Source: Pseudomonadota bacterium (GTDB lineage: Bacteria; SZUA-182; DTGQ01). Taken from it: a DNA stretch of 5,622 nt. The position numbers and the translations under genes were made by a program. The first letter of the stretch is position 1. The number at the start of each line of letters is the position of its first letter. Below the pieces are notes generated by a model, which saw nothing but the letters and a program-made list of their open reading frames with translations, searched no databases and was not told the DNA's origin. This document shows positions 1 through 4,590 of this stretch, piece by piece. The stretch is from the NCBI GenBank assembly GCA_030605265.1, contig JAUWIR010000331.1, forward strand, positions 1 through 5,622, read 5' to 3'.

Positions 1-30
1 ATTAGCATTCTTTAAAGCTTTTATCTTCAT
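1..30 (-). CDS. start of an unidentified gene downstream of pilQ (partial)
   Basis: Only the first ten codons are inside the window, reading M-K-I-K-A-L-K-N-A-N, and the frame is open to the window edge. The ATG is the complement of 28-30. A strong GAGGAGA ribosome-binding sequence (complement of 37-43) sits six bases upstream, and this is the main reason to call a gene. It lies 69 bases after the pilQ stop on the same strand with no obvious terminator between them, so it may belong to the same transcript. Ten residues are too few to assign a family. The lysine-rich start could be a signal peptide or a cytoplasmic N-terminus. Confidence 0.6.
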   Translation of the reverse strand, partial: MKIKALKNAN

Positions 31-36
31 ATTCAG

Positions 37-43
37 TCTCCTC
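37..43 (-). promoter_or_regulatory. ribosome-binding site of the partial gene at 1-30
   Basis: The minus strand reads GAGGAGA followed by a six-base spacer and ATG. This is a near-ideal Shine-Dalgarno sequence and spacing. It picks this ATG over two other minus-strand ATGs just upstream, which open frames of only 10-11 codons. Confidence 0.6.
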
Positions 44-99
44 AGGTCACTTTCCAATGGAAGAAGAGATCCATAGTACCATCTACCAAATAATAAAAA

Positions 100-966
100 C
101 TATTTTTTAACGATTATTTTGGGAGTAATAAATATCAACAGCTCATCATAATATTCCTTTTTCGATTTATTCATAAATAAATATTTTATAATTGGAATGC
201 TCCCAAAGAAGGGGACTTTCCGCTCGTTTTTCGCTTGGCTTTGTTTATAGAGGCCGCCAATAACTGCAGTGGCGCCATCTTTGACAATCAATTTAGTGTT
301 GGCCGTGCGGGTTTTAATTGCCGGCACGCCATTGATTTTTTGGTCCCAATTAGGCTCGCTTTTATTTGCTTCTATTTCCAAGGTAATATAATTATTAGGC
401 GTAATGTGAGGGGTTACAGCTAATTTGATGACCGCATCTACAAATTGGGTCGTTGGGTTCCCATCTTTGTCCACGGAAGGATAAGGGATTTGATCTCCAC
501 ATTGGATAAGCGCTTTTTCATTATCCAATGTGGCAATACGTGGATTAGAGATGATCCTACCCTTGCCCTCCATTTCCATGGCATCAAGTTCCATATTAAG
601 TTGAAAAAGGCTCTCTATATGGCCGAGGGACAATCCGAGCCCGCCAAAAATATCGCCTGTATTCGGTAGGTTCACTGCATAAGAGTCTCCTCGAATACCG
701 GTAACATCAACTGTATAGGGGAAACGATAATTGGTTTCTTTTTGATATCCTCCTCCCCAGCGAACTCCCAGCTCTTTGGAAAAATCTTTGGTTGTTTCCA
801 CAATCCTTGTTTCTATCATTACCTGGGGGGTTTCTTTATCCAGATCAGCCAGGATTTCCTTGATTTTTTGAATATTCCCTGGCGTGTCTTTGACAATTAT
901 AGAATTGGTTCGCTCATCAACTATAATAGAAGGGTTTGCCGATAATCCTTCGGGGTTGCTCAGCAT
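100..966 (-). CDS. pilQ: type IV pilus secretin PilQ, C-terminal part (frame-shifted from the N-terminal part)
   Basis: This is the outer-membrane channel half of PilQ, which lets the pilus through. Numbered from the ATG at 966, residues 1-44 finish an N1-type secretin subdomain. Residues 47-286 are the secretin pore domain, with VMIETRIVE at 49-57, the conserved GKGRIISNPRIATLDNEKA block at 135-153, and the hallmark end motif VPFFGSIPIIKYLF at 251-264 followed by ELLIFITPKII. The ATG at 966 is only the first formal start in this frame. It has no ribosome-binding site, and conserved secretin sequence (TEIISINYSQVNTL) continues upstream of it to about 1050. It is therefore the continuation of the frame at 1029-1688, not a separate gene. 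Joined across the A8 run the protein is 529 residues. Family is certain; whether it is translated as one protein is not. Confidence 0.9.
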   Translation of the reverse strand: MLSNPEGLSANPSIIVDERTNSIIVKDTPGNIQKIKEILADLDKETPQVMIETRIVETTKDFSKELGVRWGGGYQKETNYRFPYTVDVTGIRGDSYAVNLPNTGDIFGGLGLSLGHIESLFQLNMELDAMEMEGKGRIISNPRIATLDNEKALIQCGDQIPYPSVDKDGNPTTQFVDAVIKLAVTPHITPNNYITLEIEANKSEPNWDQKINGVPAIKTRTANTKLIVKDGATAVIGGLYKQSQAKNERKVPFFGSIPIIKYLFMNKSKKEYYDELLIFITPKIIVKK

Positions 967-1028
967 GGGAGACAGCTGATCTTTGAGGGTATTTACTTGA
1001 GAATAGTTAATTGAGATTATTTCAGTTG

Positions 1029-1688
1029 TTAAGGGCAGGGTCTTTTTTTTGCCCTTTCAGTCATTTGTCTGGCCTGAATAGCTTTTAAATTGGCCTCTTC
1101 TTCTTGGGTAAAGGTCCTTCGCGTACCAACTCGAATAATATTCCCTTCCATTTTCATGGCTAACCGATTGGTCTTTAAAATGATCTCAAGGGCTTGGTCC
1201 CAAGGCACAGGTTTATGGAGTGTAATAGAGACTTTTCCTTTAACATCCGGATCGATAACTAAATTGTGTCCACTGATATCTGAAATAAGACGTAATACCG
1301 AACTTATATCAGCATTTTGAAAATCAAGAGAAATGGGTTTCCCTGTGTAACTCATTTGTTGCATTGCCAGGGTTTCTTTTTTTTCATTTTCCTGTGGATT
1401 TGTTTCTTCTTCTTTTTGGCTTTTTACTGATCTAATAATATCCCGTTGAAGAGGAGTATTTGAATCGGGTAGATTTTTTTGAGGGTCATTTGTTTCGATT
1501 TTTTTGGAGGATTCTTGAGTTACCCCTTGATTAGGGGGTTGAACCGGTATTTTTTGAATCTCTATAGTTGGTTCCGGGTTGATGGTTTTTGCTGTTTTAA
1601 CAGAGCAACCAAACGACTGACAGCTAAAAAGGAAGATGATACTTATGAATAGGGTTTCGAACCACTGGAACTGTTTGCTGGAATCCAT
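1029..1688 (-). CDS. pilQ: type IV pilus secretin PilQ, N-terminal part (ends early at a frameshift)
   Basis: This is the start of the PilQ secretin. ATG at 1688 is preceded by AAGGGGGAG a few bases upstream. Residues 11-28 form a hydrophobic export signal. L-F-S-C at 20-23 resembles a lipobox (F at -2 is unusual), so a lipid-anchored protein is possible. Residues 35-110 are a low-complexity linker rich in K, E, Q, P and N. Residues 114-188 are the periplasmic STN/N0 secretin domain, including ISLDFQNADISSVLRLIS and the VPWDQALEIIL helix typical of PilQ. No AMIN peptidoglycan-binding domain is recognisable between signal and N0, unlike many longer PilQ proteins. Residues 189-215 enter the N0-N1 linker, after which the frame runs into R-P-C-P and TAA. 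Correct secretin sequence resumes in the -1 frame at an A8 run. It follows pilP by 55 bases. Confidence 0.9.
   Translation of the reverse strand: MDSSKQFQWFETLFISIIFLFSCQSFGCSVKTAKTINPEPTIEIQKIPVQPPNQGVTQESSKKIETNDPQKNLPDSNTPLQRDIIRSVKSQKEEETNPQENEKKETLAMQQMSYTGKPISLDFQNADISSVLRLISDISGHNLVIDPDVKGKVSITLHKPVPWDQALEIILKTNRLAMKMEGNIIRVGTRRTFTQEEEANLKAIQARQMTERAKKRPCP
1031..1056 (-). other. pilQ: pilQ frameshift site: A8 run inside an inverted repeat
   Basis: On the minus strand the upstream frame reads GCA AAA AAA AGA CCC TGC CCT TAA. The downstream secretin frame reads AAA AAA AAG ACC CTG CCC TTA. The downstream frame is closed by a TGA just upstream, so the change must happen within about 25 bases, and the A8 run (complement of 1043-1050) lies in the middle. 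A ninth A, or a -1 slip on the in-frame heptamer A AAA AAA, gives the same product, A-K-K-K-T-L-P-L-T-T-E-I-I. The arms AAGGGCA and TGCCCTT (complement of 1050-1056 and 1031-1037) form a 7-base-pair inverted repeat with the A run mostly in its 12-base loop. Confidence 0.8.
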
Positions 1689-1743
1689 TCTCTCCCCCTT
1701 AATGATTTTCTGAAAAAGCGGTTCAGTTTTCTTTTGAAATGTA

Positions 1744-2160
1744 CTATGATCTATTATTTTGCTGTTCTTCTTTATAAAGTTTAATGGTTATTTCTTGTTC
1801 TTTCATTCTCCCTGAGTAATCTTTTATTATGTTTGTTACCAAAATTTTTTCCTGTTCAATTTTGGCAACTTTCCCTTGTAACTTTCCGATCTTCTCCCCT
1901 TTTCTTACCAAATAACATTTACCATCCGGGGCCTCCACAACTGCCACTCTCCCTAAAGTACCCCATACAATCCCCACTAGTTTGAGTTCTGAAAGGGCAT
2001 ATTTTAATATTGGAGAGGTGTGGACCTTGGGAGAAATTTGTTTAGACTCTAATATTAAGGGAGATTTAAAAGGATCTCGTATACTTTTTGGCGAAGATGC
2101 GCCAAAAAGGAAAGGAAGAAAAAAGAAAGTAGCGAGTATCAGGTTATTTCTTTTTCCCAT
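1744..2160 (-). CDS. pilP: type IV pilus assembly protein PilP
   Basis: PilP is the periplasmic link between the inner-membrane PilN/PilO pair and the PilQ secretin. I place the start at the ATG at 2160 (M-G-K-R-N-N), giving 138 residues. Residues 1-23 form a signal or anchor segment (LILATFFFLPFLFGASS) preceded by AAAGGTG. The open frame extends to an ATG at 2253, but that would add 31 residues without a signal peptide and overlap pilO by 110 bases. After the signal comes the conserved SIRDPFKSPL box. The C-terminal beta domain runs from about 55 to 130, with LSELKLVGIVWG, RVAVVEAPDGKCYLVRKGEKIG and a G-x-V-x-x-I strand. Most described PilP proteins are lipoproteins; no lipobox cysteine is present here. 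The start overlaps the end of pilO by 17 bases, suggesting coupled translation. Confidence 0.93.
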   Translation of the reverse strand: MGKRNNLILATFFFLPFLFGASSPKSIRDPFKSPLILESKQISPKVHTSPILKYALSELKLVGIVWGTLGRVAVVEAPDGKCYLVRKGEKIGKLQGKVAKIEQEKILVTNIIKDYSGRMKEQEITIKLYKEEQQNNRS

Positions 2161-2767
2161 GATCACCTTTGTCCCCTTTTTTTTTGTTAGAGGTAGTTGG
2201 TTGAAATCGATAGGTAGTGGCCCGGCAAGTTGTTTGTAAAATAACATGATCATTAATCATTTTTGGGTTTCTCATGGTAAAATCATCAATGGTTACAATT
2301 CGATCTAAGGTGCTGATACGTTGAAAAAAATCAGTCACATTTTTATAAGAGCCTTTTACTTTAATATTTATGGGCAGTTGAGAATAGAGTTCTTGCCGGG
2401 TTTCTTTTTGAGGTTGAAAAAGTTCAAATTCAAGACCACAGTGGTTTCCCTGATCAGAAATTTTGGTTATAAGAGAAGGGACTTCTTTTTTGGTCGGCAG
2501 TTGCTGCTGGGCCATAAGTAACTCCTCTTGTACTTGTAGAATCTCTTTTTCAAAGAAGGAGATATCTTTACAAATTTTCAGGTTTTCTTGTAAGGTTTTT
2601 GTCTCTTGAGCTAATTGCTTTTCTAAAAGAGTAATTTGGTCTTGCTGAGGCTTTATGATGATAAAGGTCCAACCAGAGACAAAAACTATGGTCATTAACA
2701 CAAGGAGAAGGATTTTTTTCTGTAAAGGCAAAGAGGAAATTTTATTATTGAACTCTTTTGAGGTCAT
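2144..2767 (-). CDS. pilO: type IV pilus inner-membrane alignment protein PilO
   Basis: PilO pairs with PilN in the inner membrane and aligns the pilus motor with the secretin. The 207 residues show a short cytoplasmic tail (1-18), one membrane segment (about 19-38, ILLLVLMTIVFVSGW), a coiled coil (about 43-90, rich in Q, E, L and K), and a ferredoxin-like periplasmic domain (about 92-190). That domain carries the typical LPINIKVKGSYKNVTDFF stretch at 131-148, followed by STLDRIVTIDDFTM. The tail (194-207) is lysine- and glycine-rich and includes an in-frame A9 run (complement of 2177-2185). ATG at 2767 is preceded by GAAGGA and overlaps the pilN stop as ATGA. The pilP start lies within its last codons. 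Length and layout are ordinary for the family. Confidence 0.95.
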   Translation of the reverse strand: MTSKEFNNKISSLPLQKKILLLVLMTIVFVSGWTFIIIKPQQDQITLLEKQLAQETKTLQENLKICKDISFFEKEILQVQEELLMAQQQLPTKKEVPSLITKISDQGNHCGLEFELFQPQKETRQELYSQLPINIKVKGSYKNVTDFFQRISTLDRIVTIDDFTMRNPKMINDHVILQTTCRATTYRFQPTTSNKKKGDKGDHGKKK

Positions 2768-3330
2768 GAGTTATCCTTCTTTTCCTTTTTTTCATGATGA
2801 GCAACAGAATTACAGGTTATTTTAAATTTCTTTATTTTTTTTGTTGAGATAATGGTTTGAGTTATGTTATCCAGTTCTATATTTGAAAAATAGCTTGTAT
2901 TTTCTAAATTTTTCATAAAATAGGCAATGCTGTTAGCCGTAAGAGACATGCCTTCTAAAATGATTCGGTTATCCTGAGAGGACAGAGAAGTTAACCATAT
3001 TTTCTCCGGGATTACATTGGCAATTGTATTTAAAAGAGGTGCAGGGCCGGTTTGCTTTAGTTTCATGTCCTTTATAATGCTGAGTTTTTGTTCGAGTTCC
3101 TTTTTATCCTTTTTGAGTTTATTTATTTTCTTAACTTCGATTTTCGAATTTTCAATTTTCTCTTTGGTCGTTTTGATATCTTTTTGAAATTGTTTCATTT
3201 TCGATTGAAGATGGACATAGAGAGAAATTCCTCCGCTGAAAAGCAACAGCAGACATACTGCCCCGATAATGAGTTCTTGACAAATAAAGACAGTTTTTTT
3301 CTTCCTGGGGAGTAGATTAATTTTTATCAA
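2764..3330 (-). CDS. pilN: type IV pilus inner-membrane alignment protein PilN (TTG start)
   Basis: PilN is a single-pass inner-membrane protein whose cytoplasmic tail docks on PilM and whose periplasmic part pairs with PilO. The 188 residues begin M-I-K-I-N-L-L-P-R, the classic PilM-binding motif. They continue with a basic patch (9-12), a membrane segment (about 18-40), a long lysine/glutamate-rich coiled coil (about 42-90), and a small periplasmic domain (about 96-175) with IPEKIWLTSLSSQDNRIILEG. The start codon is TTG (complement of 3328-3330). A TGA lies two codons upstream in frame, so no earlier start exists, and any later start would lose INLLP. GAAGGGTG lies about nine bases upstream. 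The TTG overlaps the pilM stop (TTGA). The last ten residues are a charged K/E/D tail. Confidence 0.95.
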   Translation of the reverse strand: MIKINLLPRKKKTVFICQELIIGAVCLLLLFSGGISLYVHLQSKMKQFQKDIKTTKEKIENSKIEVKKINKLKKDKKELEQKLSIIKDMKLKQTGPAPLLNTIANVIPEKIWLTSLSSQDNRIILEGMSLTANSIAYFMKNLENTSYFSNIELDNITQTIISTKKIKKFKITCNSVAHHEKKEKKDNS

Positions 3331-4388
3331 CGGTCATTCACCCTTCTTATAGATAATCCCATGACTACGGCCATCATAGGCGCTATATCGGCCAGCCGGT
3401 TAAGATCAAATTGATTGGGATTGATTTGTATTTTTTTAAAGGGATTACTTTTTTCAACCTCTATTTCAAATCTTTTGGAAAGTACTTGATCTATATTGTC
3501 AATTTTGGAAGTCCCTCCGCTTAATAGAATTTTGGTAATAGGAGTATCATCTGCGGTGGCTCGAAAGTAGTCAAAAGATCGTTGAATCTCAGACATGATT
3601 TCTTCATAAAAACTTTCCTTAAGAGGATTTATTTGTTCATCTGTAATTTCTTCTATTTTTTCTCCCATCTTTATTTTTTCTACTTGAGAGGCATCTAAAC
3701 TTAAGGTATTTTGTAATATTTTTGAATAATTATTTCCCCCTAAAGAAGCATCACGGGTGAATATTGTTTCCCCCTCCCATAAAATATTCATATTCATTGT
3801 ATCTGCGCCTATGTCAAGGAGCACAATGTAATGATCCATGTCCTTTTGATAATTGATTTCATATTGATTTTCCAGTGCAAATACATCAATATCCACCACA
3901 GTAGGAATTAAATCGGCATCTTTGATTATCGAGATAATATCTTGAATTCGTTCTTTTTTTACAGCCACAAGAAGAACATCCATCTGCCCTTCTTCTTTAG
4001 GCTTGGCGTTATTCATTATTTGAAAATCCAAATTGACATCGTTAATGTCAAAAGGGATATACTGTTCAGCTTCGAAGAGTATTGATTCCATCAATTCGTC
4101 TTCACTCATTTGTGGTAATTTTATTCTCTTAACGATTACTGACCGGCCTGATACGGAGGTGGAAACATTTTTGGTAGTGATTTTCTGCTCCTGAATAAGT
4201 TCTTTTATAGCCGAAACGATAGTTTTGCGATCAAGAATTTCATCTTCAGATATTACACCTTCAGGTAATACCCTTATTCCGGCCTTCATCAGGTCAAAGC
4301 CCTTATTGGTTTTTTTCAACTGAGCAATTTTTAAGGAATTCGTCCCTATATCTAAACCAAATAAATCCTTTTTTTTGAAAAAATCCAT
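3327..4388 (-). CDS. pilM: type IV pilus assembly actin-like ATPase PilM
   Basis: PilM is a cytoplasmic FtsA/actin-like protein that binds ATP and the N-terminal tail of PilN, linking the alignment complex to the motor side. The 353 residues are the usual length. Visible motifs are the phosphate-1 loop GLDIGTNSLK at 11-20, the conserved helix ILFEAEQYIPFDI at 103-115, the phosphate-2 loop VLLDIGADTMNMNI at 189-202, and the adenosine loop ILLSGGTSKI at 287-296. The C-terminus has the family's IAPMMAVVMGLSIR at 335-348. ATG at 4388 begins M-D-F-F-K-K-K-D-L-F-G-L-D. The nearest ribosome-binding sequence, AAAGGA, ends ten bases upstream and is part of a 12-base tandem repeat. Codons 5-7 include an A8 run (complement of 4369-4376). 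It is the first gene of the pilMNOPQ operon, and its stop overlaps pilN. Confidence 0.97.
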   Translation of the reverse strand: MDFFKKKDLFGLDIGTNSLKIAQLKKTNKGFDLMKAGIRVLPEGVISEDEILDRKTIVSAIKELIQEQKITTKNVSTSVSGRSVIVKRIKLPQMSEDELMESILFEAEQYIPFDINDVNLDFQIMNNAKPKEEGQMDVLLVAVKKERIQDIISIIKDADLIPTVVDIDVFALENQYEINYQKDMDHYIVLLDIGADTMNMNILWEGETIFTRDASLGGNNYSKILQNTLSLDASQVEKIKMGEKIEEITDEQINPLKESFYEEIMSEIQRSFDYFRATADDTPITKILLSGGTSKIDNIDQVLSKRFEIEVEKSNPFKKIQINPNQFDLNRLADIAPMMAVVMGLSIRRVNDR

Positions 4389-4393
4389 TTATT

Positions 4394-4417
4394 CAATTTC
4401 CTTTACAATTTCCTTTA
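4394..4417 (-). repeat. 12-base tandem repeat carrying a duplicated ribosome-binding sequence before pilM
   Basis: The minus strand reads TAAAGGAAATTG twice, perfectly and back to back, followed by AATAA and the pilM ATG. Each copy contains AAAGGA. The proximal copy leaves ten bases between AGGA and ATG, which is workable; the distal copy is 12 bases farther and too distant to use the same ATG directly. Confidence 0.85.
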
Positions 4418-4442
4418 TGATCTATTATTTAATAAATCTTAA

Positions 4443-4472
4443 ATTTTAATTTTTTTTTCATAAAAAATGCAA
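4443..4472 (-). promoter_or_regulatory. candidate sigma-70-type promoter for pilMNOPQ
   Basis: On the minus strand TTGCAT (complement of 4467-4472; 3 of 6 consensus bases) is followed by an 18-base spacer and TAAAAT (complement of 4443-4448; 5 of 6). Transcription would begin roughly 45-50 bases before the pilM ATG. The spacer contains a run of nine A. In sequence this AT-rich such matches arise easily by chance, so the call rests mainly on its position in the only sizeable gap upstream of the operon. Confidence 0.3.
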
Positions 4473-4493
4473 CAAAATTGATGTATATAAAAT

Positions 4494-4524
4494 GCACTTA
4501 GGGCATATTATCCCTTATAAGCAC
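4494..4524 (-). terminator. possible weak terminator downstream of the DUF7305-like gene
   Basis: In minus-strand RNA GTGCTTA can pair with TAAGTGC (seven pairs, two of them G-U), with an inner GGG/CCC stem. The next bases are ATTTTATATA, a poor T-tract. It lies about 70-100 bases after the upstream gene's stop and before the candidate pilM promoter. The stem is imperfect and the call is tentative. Confidence 0.25.
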
Positions 4525-4561
4525 CTGAAAAACTTTTCGGCATCGAATATCCAATTAATCG

Positions 4562-4581
4562 GAAAAAGGTTAAGCTTTTTC
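4562..4581 (-). terminator. small inverted repeat just after the DUF7305-like gene
   Basis: The arms GAAAAAG and CTTTTTC, seven bases each with a six-base loop, begin ten bases past the stop codon. The stem is almost entirely A-T and no T-tract follows beyond the stem itself, so termination here would be inefficient if it occurs at all. Confidence 0.2.
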
Positions 4582-4590
4582 TTTAAAGTC

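Noticed and set aside
235..945. Three plus-strand open frames (235-423, 445-669, 742-945) opposite pilQ
   Set aside because: They lie antisense to conserved secretin sequence, have no ribosome-binding sites and show no recognisable protein features.
1689..1743. Terminator or internal promoter between pilP and pilQ
   Set aside because: Only a 5-base CTGAA/TTCAG stem is visible without a T-tract, and no convincing -35/-10 pair; read-through is more likely.
2161..2253. Longer PilP starting at 2253
   Set aside because: The added 31 residues are encoded over pilO, carry no signal peptide and would bury the real one.
1090..3315. Plus-strand open frames at 1090-1320, 1982-2239, 2321-2521 and 3088-3315
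   Set aside because: All are antisense to pilQ, pilP, pilO or pilN, and their composition mirrors the lysine-rich coding strand.
4389..4590. Sigma-54 (-24/-12) promoter upstream of pilM
   Set aside because: TTGCA occurs on the minus strand, but no GG pair lies at the required distance upstream.
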